Source: Cellulomonas sp. Leaf334
Lineage (GTDB): Bacteria; Actinomycetota; Actinomycetes; Actinomycetales; Cellulomonadaceae
Direction: 5' to 3'
DNA: 33,833 nt
Assembly (NCBI RefSeq): GCF_001424195.1
Contig: NZ_LMOO01000006.1
Location: 3,037 to 36,869 of the forward strand
The stretch's first letter is position 1, and the number at the start of each line of letters is the position of its first letter. Below the pieces are notes generated by a model. That model saw only the letters and a program-made list of their open reading frames with translations. It ran no database searches and was not told the DNA's origin. This document shows, piece by piece, positions 9,291 through 18,027 of the stretch. The position numbers were made by a program, and so were the translations under genes.

Positions 9291-10915
9291 ACCGGGGCGG
9301 GGGTGCGGCGGGCACACTGCGAGGGCGCGTCGCGTCGCTGGACGAGGCGGTCGGTCTGGCGCGGGGGCGGCTGCCTGACGCCACGCTCGAGGCGCCCGCG
9401 GCTGTGGTTGCCCGGGCTCGCGACCGCGCCGCGCTGTCCGGTGAGTACACCGTCGTCGCGCTCGCGGGTGCGACCGGCTCGGGGAAGTCGTCCCTCATCA
9501 ACGCGCTCGCGGAGGCGCACGTCGCCGAGCCGGGCGTCCGACGACCGACGACGGGGCAGCCCGTGGCGGTGATCGTCCCCGTCAAGGGCGCCGCTGACGA
9601 GCACGGTGCCGACGACCTCCTCGACTGGCTCGACGTCCGTGACCGGCACGTCGCGGGCAGCCGGGCGCTGCAGGAGTCCGCCACGGGTCTCGTGCTCCTC
9701 GACCTGCCCGACCACGACTCCGTGGTCACGGAGCACCGCACGATCGCGGAGCGGCTGTACGAGCGGGTCGACCTGCTGGTCTGGGTGGTGGACCCGCAGA
9801 AGTACGCCGACGCGGCTCTGCACGCCCGGTACCTGCGGGGTCTGCGCGACCACGCGAACGTGGTGGTCCTCGTGCTCAACCAGGCGGACCGGCTCGCCCC
9901 CGCCGAGCAACGCGCGATGGTCGAGGACCTGCAGCGCCTCGCGGCCGAGGACGGGCTGGGCGCGTCGCCGGTGCTCGCGGTCAGCGCGTCGACCGGCGCC
10001 GGCGTCACCGAGCTGCGGGACCTGCTGGCCCGGGCTGCGCAGCGGCGGCTCGCGGCGACGGAGCGGGTGACCGGCGACGTGCGGCAGGTGGCGCGGGTGC
10101 TGGTGGACGCGTGCGGCTCGCCGCCGGACGCGCGCCGGGAGGTCGGTGCCGCCGCGGCACTGGTCCGTGCCTGGGAGACCGCCGCGGGGGTGGACGAGGT
10201 CGCCGACGCCGTGCGGCGGTCGACCAAACGGTCCGCGCGCGCGGCGACCGGCTGGCCGGTGACGCGGTGGGTCGCACGGTTGCGACCCGACCCGCTGCGC
10301 CGCCTGGGCCTCGGGCGTGAGCGCGTGCAGGCCGGTCAGGACGACCTGCTGCGCTCGTCCCGGCCGGCTCCGGCCGCGGGCGAGCGGTCCGCGGCGCTGA
10401 GCGCCGTGCGGTCGTACGTGGACGCCGCGACGGCGGGGGCACCCGACCACTGGGTGCTCGCCGCCCGGTCCCGCGCGGCTGACGTCGACCTGGACGACGT
10501 GCTGGACCGGACCGTCGTGCGCGTCCCGGTCGGGAACGTCCGGGTGCCGTGGACGTGGCGTGTGCTCGCGCTCCTCCAGTGGGTCCTGCTCGCGGTGGCG
10601 GCCGTGGGGCTGGTCTGGCTCCTTCTGCTCGCCGGCCTCGGCTGGCTCCAGATCCCCCCGCCGGAGACGCCGATGTGGTGGGGGTTCCCCGCTCCGACCG
10701 TGCTCCTGCTCGGTGGGGTGCTGGCCGGGCTGCTCGTGGCCGGGCTCGGGTGGGTGCTCGGCGTCCTCGCGGGCCGACGCCGGGCCGCGAAGGCGCGTCG
10801 TCGGCTCGGCGCCTCGGTGGCGCAGGCCGTGAACGACCATGTCATCGGGCCGGTGGCGGCGGAGATGGACGCGCTGGCCGGGTGCCGTGCGGCGGCGTCG
10901 AAGGCTGCAGCCTGA
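9287..10915 (+). CDS. membrane GTPase B2 (second of pair 2), YfjP/dynamin-like
   Basis: 542 aa, paralogue of B1 at 3256. G1 is GATGSGKS (61-68), G2 lies in VRRPTTG, G3 is DLPD (139-142) followed by HDS, then WVVDPQKYADAALH is shared almost exactly with B1. G4 is NQAD and G5 SASTG. Two hydrophobic segments, about 425-450 and 471-496, are separated by a Pro/Trp-rich loop and followed by basic residues, as in B1. The ATG at 9287 overlaps the A2 stop by 4 bp; upstream in-frame starts would lie within A2. It is about 47 residues longer than B1, mostly between the GTPase domain and the membrane helices. It probably works as a complex with A2. Confidence 0.85.
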   Translation: MNRGGGAAGTLRGRVASLDEAVGLARGRLPDATLEAPAAVVARARDRAALSGEYTVVALAGATGSGKSSLINALAEAHVAEPGVRRPTTGQPVAVIVPVKGAADEHGADDLLDWLDVRDRHVAGSRALQESATGLVLLDLPDHDSVVTEHRTIAERLYERVDLLVWVVDPQKYADAALHARYLRGLRDHANVVVLVLNQADRLAPAEQRAMVEDLQRLAAEDGLGASPVLAVSASTGAGVTELRDLLARAAQRRLAATERVTGDVRQVARVLVDACGSPPDARREVGAAAALVRAWETAAGVDEVADAVRRSTKRSARAATGWPVTRWVARLRPDPLRRLGLGRERVQAGQDDLLRSSRPAPAAGERSAALSAVRSYVDAATAGAPDHWVLAARSRAADVDLDDVLDRTVVRVPVGNVRVPWTWRVLALLQWVLLAVAAVGLVWLLLLAGLGWLQIPPPETPMWWGFPAPTVLLLGGVLAGLLVAGLGWVLGVLAGRRRAAKARRRLGASVAQAVNDHVIGPVAAEMDALAGCRAAASKAAA

Positions 10916-10922
10916 CCGCTCC

Positions 10923-10928
10923 TAGGAT
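10923..10928 (+). promoter_or_regulatory. TAGGAT box before the thioesterase gene
   Basis: TAGGAT lies 7 nt before the ATG at 10936. It can be read as a -10 box for a leaderless mRNA or, through its AGGA core, as a Shine-Dalgarno site. The sequence alone does not decide. Confidence 0.4.
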
Positions 10929-10935
10929 CGAGCGC

Positions 10936-11430
10936 ATGACTCGCCTCGAGATCCCGGTACAGCTGCGCTGGTCGGACATGGACGCCTACCAGCACGTGAA
11001 CAACGTGGAGATGCTCCGGCTGCTGGAGGAGGCGCGGATCGAGGCCTTCTGGAGCCACCCGGTGGCACCCGACGGCAGCCGCGTCGAGAGCGCGTTCCCC
11101 ACCGCTGTGATCGACGCCGGTCCCGGTGCGGAGGTGTCCACGCTCGTCGCCCGTCAGGAGATCGAGTACCTCAAGCCGCTCGGCTACCGCCGCACGCCGG
11201 TCATCGTGGAGATGTGGCTGGGTCACCTCGGCGGCGCCAGCCTGGACGTCTGCTACGAGGTGCGCGATGCGGGCGAGCCCGGTCCCGAGCGGGTCACCTA
11301 CGCGCGAGCGCTGACCACGCTCGTCCTCGTCGACAACGCGACGGGGTCTCCCCGGCGCATCGCCCCGGAGCAGCGGGAGGCGTGGTCGACGTTCCTGGAG
11401 GAGCCGGTCACGATCCGTCGGCGGCGCTGA
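10936..11430 (+). CDS. 4HBT-family hotdog acyl-CoA thioesterase
   Basis: 164 aa, a single hotdog domain. The N-terminal signature WSDMDAYQHVNN (12-23) contains the catalytic Asp16 of 4-hydroxybenzoyl-CoA-type thioesterases, followed by the helix EMLRLLEEARIEAFW. Strands such as QEIEYLKPL and VIVEMWLGHLG fit the fold. It should hydrolyse a fatty or aromatic acyl-CoA in the cytoplasm; the chain preference cannot be told. The ATG at 10936 is chosen because the signature begins at once and a TAGGAT box lies 7 nt upstream; the open frame extends back into B2. Its 3' end overlaps the convergent gene by 23 bp. Confidence 0.88.
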   Translation: MTRLEIPVQLRWSDMDAYQHVNNVEMLRLLEEARIEAFWSHPVAPDGSRVESAFPTAVIDAGPGAEVSTLVARQEIEYLKPLGYRRTPVIVEMWLGHLGGASLDVCYEVRDAGEPGPERVTYARALTTLVLVDNATGSPRRIAPEQREAWSTFLEEPVTIRRRR

Positions 11431-13015
11431 CGCGGCGGTCGGTGCGCGCGCGCTCGGCCGTCTCCGCGGCGCGGGCGATGTTGCGCTGCATGCCGCCGAA
11501 GACGATGCCGTGGAACGGGTACACGGACCACCAGTAGACCTGGCCGAGCAGCCCCTTCGGGTGGAAGAGGGCGCGCTGCGCGAAGACCGTCTCGTCGGAC
11601 CGGTTCGTCGGCTCGACGCGCAGCTCCAGCCACGCGAGGCCCGGGACGCGCATCTCGGCGCGCAGCCGGATCAGGCTGCCCTCCTCGATCTCCTCGACGC
11701 GCCAGAAGTCCACGGCGTCGTCCACCAGGAGCTGCAGGGGGTCGCGCCGGCCGCGGCGCAGGCCGGGTCCGCCGACGAGCCTGTCCGCGACCCCGCGGAT
11801 CCGCCAGGCGAGCCCCCACGAGTACCAGCCGCGCTCGCCGCCGACGGCCTCGAGCACGCGCCAGAGCGCCGCGGGGGAGGCGGCGACGGTGACCTTGCGC
11901 TCGTCGACGAACAGCGAGCCGCCGGCCCAGTCGGGGTCGCCCGGGAGGGGATCGCTCGGTGCACCGGGGACGGCCGCCGAGGACCACCGCGTGGTGACGG
12001 CGGCATCCTGCACGCGGCGCAGCGCGAGCCGCACGGCACGGTCGAACCCGATGAGCCCGTCGGGCGGGTCCGGGACGTGCTCGGCGATGTCGTGCTCGTC
12101 GCACACCACCTCGTGCACCAGCGACTCGACCAGCGGTCGTGCCAGGCCACCCGGCACCGGCGTGACGAGCGACACCCACAGGGACGACAGCTTCGGGGTC
12201 AGCACCGGCACCCCGACGATGACCCGTCGCTTCAGGCCCGCCGCCTCGGCGTACCGCTGCATCATGTCGCGGTACGTCAGGACGTCGGGTCCGCCGATGT
12301 CGAACCCGCGGCTGACGTCGGGCGCCATCGCCGCTGAGCCGACGAGGTAGCGCAGGACGTCCCTGATCGCGATGGGCTGGATGCGGTTCTCCACCCAGCG
12401 CGGGACCGTCATCGCCGGCAGGCGCTCGGTGAGGTAGCGCATCATCTCGAACGACGCGGACCCGGACCCGAGGATGACGGCGGCCCGCAGCACGGTCGTC
12501 GGGACGCCGCTGGCCAGCAGGATCTCGCCGACCTCCGTGCGGGACTCGAGGTGCGGGGAGAGGTCCTCGCCCTCGGGGTAGAGACCGCCGAGGTACACGA
12601 TCCTGCCCACCCCGGCCTCGCGTGCGGCCTGCCCGAAGACGAGCGCGGTGTGCCGGTCGGTCGACTCGAAGCTGCGGCCCGAGCCGAGCGAGTGGATCAG
12701 GTAGTAGGCGATCTGCGCCCCGTCGAGTGCTGCTCGGATCTGCGACGGCTCGGCGGCGTCGGCCGCGACCACCTCGACGTCGGCGTACCAGTCCCGGCCG
12801 CGGAGCCGGTCGGGGTGCCGGGCGATGGCACGGACGCGGTAGCCCGCCGCGAGCAGCTCCGGGACCAGCCGCCCGCCGACGTACCCGGTGACGCCGGTGA
12901 CCGCCACGAGCGGTGCGTCCGGTCGCGGCCGGCCGTCGGCGTCGAGGCCGGGGACCAGACCGGGCAGGGCGTCCGCCACGGGGGCAGGCAGGAGGTCGTC
13001 GACAGAGGTGGCCAT
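11408..13015 (-). CDS. NAD(P)H-binding/DUF2867 two-domain protein
   Basis: 535 aa. Residues about 36-330 form an atypical short-chain dehydrogenase (NmrA-like) domain with the nucleotide loop GVTGYVGG (41-48). VEVVAADAAEP, YYLIHSLGSG and VYLGGLYPEGEDLS follow. Residues about 355-520 match the SRPBCC-like DUF2867 domain (WRVLEAVGGERGWYSW, DFWRVEEIEEGSLIRL, then FHPKGLLGQVYWW). This fusion is widespread in actinobacteria but its substrate is unknown. The ATG at 13015 follows CAGACT by 6 nt, which fits a leaderless start. It is the last gene of the minus-strand run after the topoisomerase, and its 3' end overlaps the convergent thioesterase gene by 23 bp. Confidence 0.85.
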   Translation of the reverse strand: MATSVDDLLPAPVADALPGLVPGLDADGRPRPDAPLVAVTGVTGYVGGRLVPELLAAGYRVRAIARHPDRLRGRDWYADVEVVAADAAEPSQIRAALDGAQIAYYLIHSLGSGRSFESTDRHTALVFGQAAREAGVGRIVYLGGLYPEGEDLSPHLESRTEVGEILLASGVPTTVLRAAVILGSGSASFEMMRYLTERLPAMTVPRWVENRIQPIAIRDVLRYLVGSAAMAPDVSRGFDIGGPDVLTYRDMMQRYAEAAGLKRRVIVGVPVLTPKLSSLWVSLVTPVPGGLARPLVESLVHEVVCDEHDIAEHVPDPPDGLIGFDRAVRLALRRVQDAAVTTRWSSAAVPGAPSDPLPGDPDWAGGSLFVDERKVTVAASPAALWRVLEAVGGERGWYSWGLAWRIRGVADRLVGGPGLRRGRRDPLQLLVDDAVDFWRVEEIEEGSLIRLRAEMRVPGLAWLELRVEPTNRSDETVFAQRALFHPKGLLGQVYWWSVYPFHGIVFGGMQRNIARAAETAERARTDRRVSAADGS

Positions 13016-13067
13016 CTGCGCAGTCTGCGGTGCCCGACCGCGACGCGCACCCGGTCGGACCGGATCC

Positions 13068-14072
13068 TCAGCCGCCGCTCAGCATCGCCAGCGTCTCCCG
13101 CTCGGCGACGGCCTGCGACCGGGTGGCGCGGATCGTCGTGCCCCGCTCCCACAGGTCGATGACGCGCGGGTCGATGTACGAGGAGCGGCACACGGCGGGG
13201 GTGTTCCCGAGCTCCTCGGCCACGTCGCGCACGACCTGGGTCACGACGCGCTTGCGAGCGCGTTCGCTCGCGGGCGGGGGACCGGCGTCGGCGAGCCCCC
13301 GCGCAGCCAGGACGGTCGCATGCCACGTGCGGAAGTCCTTCGGGGTCGCGTCCTGGCCCAGCCGCGCCTTGACGTAGGCGCCGACGTCGGCGCTGGTCAC
13401 GTCGTGCCAGCTGCCGCCCTCGTCGCGCCAGGCGAGGAGCTCGGGGCCGTCGTCCCGCCGCCGGGTCAGGGTCCGCACGAGTGTCGCGACGTCGTCGTCC
13501 TCGACCACCGTGTCCCGGACCTGGCCGGACTTGGCGGGGAAGTTCAGGTGCACCCGCCCGGGATCACTGTCGCTCTCCGGCGCCAGGACGCGCACGTGCG
13601 AGCGCAGGAGCGTCGCGAGGCCGTACGAGCCGTGCTGGAGCGCGTAGCCCTCGCCGCCGACCCGCAGGTACGCGAGGTCGAGCAGGCGGAAGGCGAGGGC
13701 GAGCACCTTCTCTTTCGGCATCCCGTCCAGGGCCAGGTCCGCCCGGACACGACGCCGCGCAGCGGGCAGGCGACGGGCGACGTCGAGCACGTGGTCGTGC
13801 TTGAGTCGTCCCCGACGCAGCGTCCACTGCTGGTGGTACAGGTACTGGCGACGTTCCGCGTCGTCGAGTCCTGCGGCCTGGATGTGGCCGTTCGGCCACG
13901 GGCTGATCCACACCTCCCGCCACGCGGGCGGGATGGCGAGCGTCGTGATCCGTTCGAGGTGCTCCTCGTCGACGATCCGGACCCGGTCGAGGTCGAGATA
14001 GACGAACCCCCGGCCGGCGCGACGTCGCGACCAGCCGGGGGCGTCGATGCGGACGCGACGCAGACGGACCAT
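13068..14072 (-). CDS. poxvirus-like type IB DNA topoisomerase
   Basis: 334 aa, the usual length of bacterial TopIB. These enzymes relax supercoils by nicking one strand through a 3'-phosphotyrosyl link. By comparison with vaccinia topoisomerase the active site is Arg137 (in YLRVGGEGYA), Lys181 (FPAKSG), Arg248 (PKDFRTWHA) and Tyr299 (CRSSYIDP). The vaccinia His265 position is Asn290 (GNTPAV), nine residues before the Tyr, as in other bacterial TopIB enzymes. The N-terminal DNA-clamp domain is present (IPPAWREVWISPWPNGHIQA). The ATG at 14072 is preceded by GACACT 6 nt upstream and no Shine-Dalgarno, so it may be leaderless. It lies 45 bp downstream of tesB. Confidence 0.93.
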   Translation of the reverse strand: MVRLRRVRIDAPGWSRRRAGRGFVYLDLDRVRIVDEEHLERITTLAIPPAWREVWISPWPNGHIQAAGLDDAERRQYLYHQQWTLRRGRLKHDHVLDVARRLPAARRRVRADLALDGMPKEKVLALAFRLLDLAYLRVGGEGYALQHGSYGLATLLRSHVRVLAPESDSDPGRVHLNFPAKSGQVRDTVVEDDDVATLVRTLTRRRDDGPELLAWRDEGGSWHDVTSADVGAYVKARLGQDATPKDFRTWHATVLAARGLADAGPPPASERARKRVVTQVVRDVAEELGNTPAVCRSSYIDPRVIDLWERGTTIRATRSQAVAERETLAMLSGG

Positions 14073-14117
14073 GCGGGCAGTGTCGCCCGCGCCCTGCGAG
14101 ACCGCGCGCTGAGCGCG

Positions 14118-14987
14118 TCAGTCGGGGAAGCGGACCATGCCCTCCTGGGCCACCGACGCGACGAGCGTGCCGTCCTGCGTGAAGACCCGGGCTGCCCCGA
14201 GCCCACGACCGCCCTGCGCGCTCGGCGTCGACTGGACGTACAGCAGCCAGTCGTCGACCCGTACGTCGCGGTGCCACCACATCGCATGGTCGAGGCTCGC
14301 GATCGACAGCCCTCTCGTCCGCCACGACCGGCCGGCGCGTCGCAGGATCGGCTCGAGCATCACCTGGTCGCAGGCGTAGGCGAGCAGGGCGCGGTGCAGG
14401 AGCTGGTCGTCGGGCAGCGGCCCCCGCGACCGGAACCACACCGCCTGCTGACCGACGGCCTCCGTCGGTGGCTCCAGGTAGAGCGCCCCGCCGACGTGCC
14501 GGACGTCGAACGCGGCCTCCTGCGTCCAGAACTTCGCGACGGGGTGGTCGATGCCGCTGAGCAGGTCGTGCGCCGACCGGACCTCGTCGGGACCGGGGAT
14601 CCCCGTCGGCATCGGGTCGGCGTAGTCGAGCCCGGGCTGGTCCTCCTGGAAGGACGCGATCATCGACAGGATCGCCTCGCCACCCTGCAGGGCGTGCGTG
14701 CGGCGGGCGCTGAACGAGCGGCCGTCCCGGAGGCGCTCGACGGCGAACGCGATGGGCTCGCGCACGTCACCGGCGCGCAGGAAGTACCCGTGCAAGGAGT
14801 GCGGCAGGCGGTCGGCGGAGACCGTGCGGCCCGCGGCGAGGAGCGCCTGCGCGAGCACCTGCCCGCCGAACACCCGCCCGCGCGGCTGCGGGAGGCTCTG
14901 CCCGGTGAACAGGTCGGGGGTGGTGGGGTCGTCCTCGAGCCGGAGGATGTCGAGCACGGAGGCGGTCGGGTCGGGCTCGGTCGTCAT
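14118..14987 (-). CDS. tesB: acyl-CoA thioesterase II
   Basis: 289 aa, a double-hotdog thioesterase matching TesB in length. The first hotdog has RVFGGQVLAQALLAA and PHSLHGYFLRAGD. The second carries the proposed catalytic Asp233 (ASLDHAMWWH), the ST pair near 253-254 and Gln281 (VAQEG), which correspond to Asp204, Thr228 and Gln278 of the E. coli enzyme. It hydrolyses medium- and long-chain acyl-CoA esters in the cytoplasm. The ATG at 14987 is chosen because the family sequence (VLDILRLE) begins right after it; the frame is open to 15062 but would overlap the globin gene. It starts 20 bp after globin, suggesting one transcript. Confidence 0.93.
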   Translation of the reverse strand: MTTEPDPTASVLDILRLEDDPTTPDLFTGQSLPQPRGRVFGGQVLAQALLAAGRTVSADRLPHSLHGYFLRAGDVREPIAFAVERLRDGRSFSARRTHALQGGEAILSMIASFQEDQPGLDYADPMPTGIPGPDEVRSAHDLLSGIDHPVAKFWTQEAAFDVRHVGGALYLEPPTEAVGQQAVWFRSRGPLPDDQLLHRALLAYACDQVMLEPILRRAGRSWRTRGLSIASLDHAMWWHRDVRVDDWLLYVQSTPSAQGGRGLGAARVFTQDGTLVASVAQEGMVRFPD

Positions 14988-15007
14988 GGACGGCAGCGTC
15001 TCACGGC

Positions 15008-15391
15008 TCAGTCGTCGAACGTGTTGAGCATCGAGTACGCGGCCCGCTCCAGGTAGTCCCACAGCTGCGCTCGGTGCAGTGGCGCGAGGTCGATGCTGTC
15101 GACGGCGGCGCGCATGTGCAGGAGCCAGCGGTCGCGTGCGTCGGGGTTGACCTTGAACGGGGCGTGCCGCATGCGCAGGCGCGGGTGCCCACGCTCGTCG
15201 GAGTAGGTCGTCGGCCCGCCCCAGTACTGCTCGAGGAACAACGTCAGCCGCTCGGCGGCCGGGCCGAGGTCCTGCTCCGGGTACATGGGCCGCAGCACCG
15301 GGTCGTCGGCGACGCCGCGGTAGAACTCGTCGACCAGGCGGACGAACGTGTCGTGCCCGCCGATCGCCTCGTAGAAGGAGTCGGATCTCAC
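15008..15391 (-). CDS. glbO: group II truncated haemoglobin (trHbO)
   Basis: 127 aa, a 2-on-2 globin. Key positions match M. tuberculosis trHbO: Tyr24 (B10), Tyr37 (CD1, in PMYPE), proximal His76 (RMRHAPF) and Trp89 (G8, in RDRWLLHM). QYWGGP and [10 protein letters not shown] are group hallmarks. These proteins bind O2 and react with peroxide or NO, often near the membrane. The GTG start at 15391 has GAGGA 8 nt upstream and lies 21 bp after enzyme I, so it is probably cotranscribed with ptsI and tesB. Globin next to TesB and a metallopeptidase is a familiar actinobacterial neighbourhood. Confidence 0.95.
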   Translation of the reverse strand: MRSDSFYEAIGGHDTFVRLVDEFYRGVADDPVLRPMYPEQDLGPAAERLTLFLEQYWGGPTTYSDERGHPRLRMRHAPFKVNPDARDRWLLHMRAAVDSIDLAPLHRAQLWDYLERAAYSMLNTFDD

Positions 15392-15412
15392 GCGGCCATC
15401 CTCACACGCGCG

Positions 15413-17116
15413 TCAGAGGCCGAGCTCCTCCAGCACGGGCAGCCCGGCGCGCACGACGGCCCGTGCGTCGGCAGCGCTGGACGCGGCGAGTGCGAGCTGC
15501 GCCAGGCGGCGGCACTCGTCGAGGGGCGTCACCGCGAGGAGCGCGGCGACGTCCGGCAGGGCGCGCGGAGTCATCGACAGCGAGGACACCCCGAGCCCGA
15601 CCAGGACCGCCGCGAGCGCGGGACTGGCGGCGGCCTCGCCGCAGACGCCGACGGGCCTGCCCTGCTGCGCACCCCCGGCACAGGCCGCGGCGACCAGGTG
15701 CAGGACGGCGGGCTGCCACGGGTCGGACAGCTCCGCGACGGCACCCAGCAGGCGGTCGGCGGCCATCGCGTACTGCGTGAGGTCGTTGGTGCCGATGCTC
15801 GCGAACGCCGCGTGCGCCAGGATCGGCCCGGACAGCAGGGCCGCGCTGGGCACCTCGATCATCACGCCGGCGACGGGCAGGCCGTGGGCGGTGCACGCCG
15901 CGACGAACTGCTGGGCCTCGTCGACGGTCGAGACCATCGGCGCCATGACCCAGACGTCGGCCGTCTCGGCGGCGGCCGCGCGTGCGATCGCGGTCAGCTG
16001 GTCGTCGAGCACCTCAGGGTGCCGGGTGGCCGTGCGCAGTCCCCGGACCCCGAGCGCGGGGTTGACCTCGGCGTCACCGGCCAGGAACGGCAGAGGCTTG
16101 TCGGCACCCGCGTCGAGAGTGCGGACCACGACCTTGCGACCGGGGAAGGCAGCCAGCACGCGGCGGTAGGCGGTGACCTGCTCGTCGATGCTCGGTGCCT
16201 CGTCGCGGTCGAGGAACCCGAACTCGGTCCGGAACAGCCCGACGCCCTCGGCACCCGCGGCGGCCGCCGGCGCCGCGTCGGCGGGGTCGCCCACGTTCGC
16301 CAGCAGCTCGACGTGGTGGCCGTCGGCGGTGTGCCCGTGCCCGTCGAACGTCCGCACCTGCGCGGCGAGCGCGAGTGCGGCCAGGACCTGCTCCTCGGTG
16401 GGGTCCACCGTGACGGTGCCCGCGGACCCGTCGACGAGCACCAGGCCCTCCGCCAGCACGGCCGCCTCGGCACCGCGTGCGGCCACGACCGTCGGGATGC
16501 CGCGGGCGCGGGCGAGGATCGCGGTGTGCGACGTGGGCCCGCCGGTCCCCGTGACGATCGCGAGCACTCTCTCGGTGTCGAGCGTCGCGACGATCGCGGG
16601 CGCCAGGTCCGCCGCGACCAGCACGAACGGTGCCTCGTGCGCCGGGACCCCCGGGGCGGGACGGCCCGTGAGCTCGGCGACGAGCCGGTCGCGGACGTCG
16701 GCGATGTCCCGGGTGCGCTCCGCGAAGTAGCCGCCGAGCGCCTCGAACTGCGCGGACACCGCCTCGGCGGCCTCCCAGACCGCACGCTCGGGCACCAGGC
16801 GGTCGTCGACGACGCGCTGCTCGGCGTCCGCGACGAGCGTCGGGTCGGCGGCGATCGCCGCGGTGGCGTGCAGGAGGTCGGCGCTCTCACCCTGGGCGCG
16901 GTCCGCAGCGGCGTCCAGGGCGGCGCGGACCACCTCGGAGGCAACGCCGATCCGCTTCGAGACGGCCGCGTAGTCCGTGCCGGGCGGCAGCCGTCGGCCC
17001 GAGGGCGGTTCGGCGATCGGGTCGGGCATGAGCACGGCGGGCGCGACGACACGACCGGGGCTCACCCCGATGCCGGTGATGACCGTGGGCGCGTGCGCAG
17101 CACTCGTAGAACTCAC
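15413..17116 (-). CDS. ptsI: PTS phosphoenolpyruvate-protein phosphotransferase (enzyme I)
   Basis: 567 aa, the normal enzyme I length. It transfers phosphate from PEP to HPr at the head of sugar phosphotransferase systems. The N-terminal HPr-binding domain ends before the phospho-His loop GTGGPTSHTAIL (His197). The C-terminal PEP-binding barrel has GVGLFRTEFGFLDRD (Arg296), GTNDLTQYAMA and the active Cys492 in GVCGEAA. The GTG at 17116 is chosen because GAGGAGGT lies 8 nt upstream and the family start (VITGIGVSPG) follows; a longer frame exists but overlaps the divergent EIIB gene. It diverges from EIIB and EIIA over 142 bp. HPr and EIIC are not in this window. Confidence 0.95.
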   Translation of the reverse strand: MSSTSAAHAPTVITGIGVSPGRVVAPAVLMPDPIAEPPSGRRLPPGTDYAAVSKRIGVASEVVRAALDAAADRAQGESADLLHATAAIAADPTLVADAEQRVVDDRLVPERAVWEAAEAVSAQFEALGGYFAERTRDIADVRDRLVAELTGRPAPGVPAHEAPFVLVAADLAPAIVATLDTERVLAIVTGTGGPTSHTAILARARGIPTVVAARGAEAAVLAEGLVLVDGSAGTVTVDPTEEQVLAALALAAQVRTFDGHGHTADGHHVELLANVGDPADAAPAAAAGAEGVGLFRTEFGFLDRDEAPSIDEQVTAYRRVLAAFPGRKVVVRTLDAGADKPLPFLAGDAEVNPALGVRGLRTATRHPEVLDDQLTAIARAAAAETADVWVMAPMVSTVDEAQQFVAACTAHGLPVAGVMIEVPSAALLSGPILAHAAFASIGTNDLTQYAMAADRLLGAVAELSDPWQPAVLHLVAAACAGGAQQGRPVGVCGEAAASPALAAVLVGLGVSSLSMTPRALPDVAALLAVTPLDECRRLAQLALAASSAADARAVVRAGLPVLEELGL

Positions 17117-17209
17117 CTGACGGGACCTCCTCGTCGACCTGACGGCAGTGTGGTCCCTCCACGTCCACGGACGCCAGCCGGACACGGACTGTGAGCGGTG
17201 TCTCAGGGT

Positions 17210-17215
17210 TAGGCT
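17210..17215 (+). promoter_or_regulatory. -10 box of the EIIB-EIIA genes
   Basis: TAGGCT lies in the divergent ptsI/EIIB region and would start transcription about 37 nt before the EIIB ATG. GGGGAG at 17249-17254 can act as Shine-Dalgarno. The -35 region is weak. Confidence 0.45.
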
Positions 17216-17258
17216 TGCCCCCGGGCGCAGATCGGCGCCGAGTGAGCTGGGGAGTTCC

Positions 17259-17489
17259 ATGAGCAAGGCAGAGCAGATCCTCGCAGCGCTGGGTGGCGAC
17301 GCGAACGTCGTCGACCTCGAGCCGTGCATCACCCGGCTCCGCGTCGAGGTGAGCGACGCCCATCTGGTCGATGAGGTGGCCCTGAAGGCCAGCGGCGCGT
17401 TCGGCGTCGTGCGGTCCGGCCGCATCGTCCAGGTGATCGTGGGCCCGGAGGCAGACAACCTCGCCGCCGAGCTCGACAGCCTGCGCTGA
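17259..17489 (+). CDS. PTS glucose/sucrose-family EIIB domain protein
   Basis: 76 aa, a stand-alone EIIB domain. Cys23 in LEPCITRLRVEV is the phosphorylated cysteine of the glucose superfamily, and SGAFGVVRSGRIVQVIVGP is the conserved second half. It takes phosphate from EIIA and passes it to the sugar bound by a membrane EIIC. No EIIC is fused or adjacent, so the sugar (glucose, N-acetylglucosamine or a related substrate) cannot be stated. GGGGAG lies 4 nt before the ATG. The EIIA gene follows after 16 bp. Confidence 0.92.
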   Translation: MSKAEQILAALGGDANVVDLEPCITRLRVEVSDAHLVDEVALKASGAFGVVRSGRIVQVIVGPEADNLAAELDSLR

Positions 17490-17505
17490 CCGGTCACGCC
17501 GGCCG

Positions 17506-17967
17506 ATGACCGCGATTCGGCTGCTGAGCCCTCTGACGGGTGTCGTCCGACCCGTGTCGGCCGTCCCGGACCCCGTCTTCGCCGAGGGCATGGTCGGTCC
17601 CGGGATCGCGATCGAGCCGCAGCACGTCCAGCACCAGACGGTGCTCTCGCCCGCCGACGGGGTGGTGGGCGCCCTGCACCCGCACGCGTTCGCGCTCGAG
17701 CTCGGTGAGGGTCGGACGATCCTCGTCCACCTCGGCATCGACACCGTCGGGCTCGCCGGGCAGGGCTTCACGCTCCACGTCGACGGCGGGCAGACCGTCC
17801 GCGCAGGGGAGCGCCTGGTGTCCTGGTCCCCGGTCGACGTGTCGGCCGCGGGACTGGCGACGATCTGCCCCGTCGTCGCGCTCCAGGCCGACCCCGACCT
17901 GCTGACCCTGCTCGTGGCCGACGGGGAGACCGTCCAGGCCGGGGAGCCGTTGCTCGACTGGGCCTGA
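17506..17967 (+). CDS. PTS glucose-family EIIA protein (Crr-like)
   Basis: 153 aa, matching soluble EIIA-Glc. LLSPLTGVVRPVSAVPD opens the fold. His75 in ILVHLGIDTV is the expected phosphorylation site and His60 in LHPHAFAL the second active-site histidine. The domain continues through the VDVSAAGLATICPVV region. It accepts phosphate from HPr and donates it to EIIB encoded just upstream. No clear Shine-Dalgarno is seen in the 16-bp gap, so coupled translation is likely. In other bacteria such proteins also have regulatory partners; nothing here shows that. Confidence 0.93.
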   Translation: MTAIRLLSPLTGVVRPVSAVPDPVFAEGMVGPGIAIEPQHVQHQTVLSPADGVVGALHPHAFALELGEGRTILVHLGIDTVGLAGQGFTLHVDGGQTVRAGERLVSWSPVDVSAAGLATICPVVALQADPDLLTLLVADGETVQAGEPLLDWA

Positions 17968-18027
17968 CCGCCCGCTTGCCGTGGGCCGACGACGGCGGCA
18001 CGGTGGAGTCGAGCACGGGAGGTTCCG

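Noticed and set aside
14988..15062. Longer TesB start at 15062
   Set aside because: It would overlap the globin gene and adds 25 residues without family similarity.
15398..15403. GAGGAT before the globin gene as a leaderless -10 box
   Set aside because: It lies in a 21-bp operon gap after ptsI, and GAGGA at 8 nt from the GTG is better explained as a Shine-Dalgarno site.
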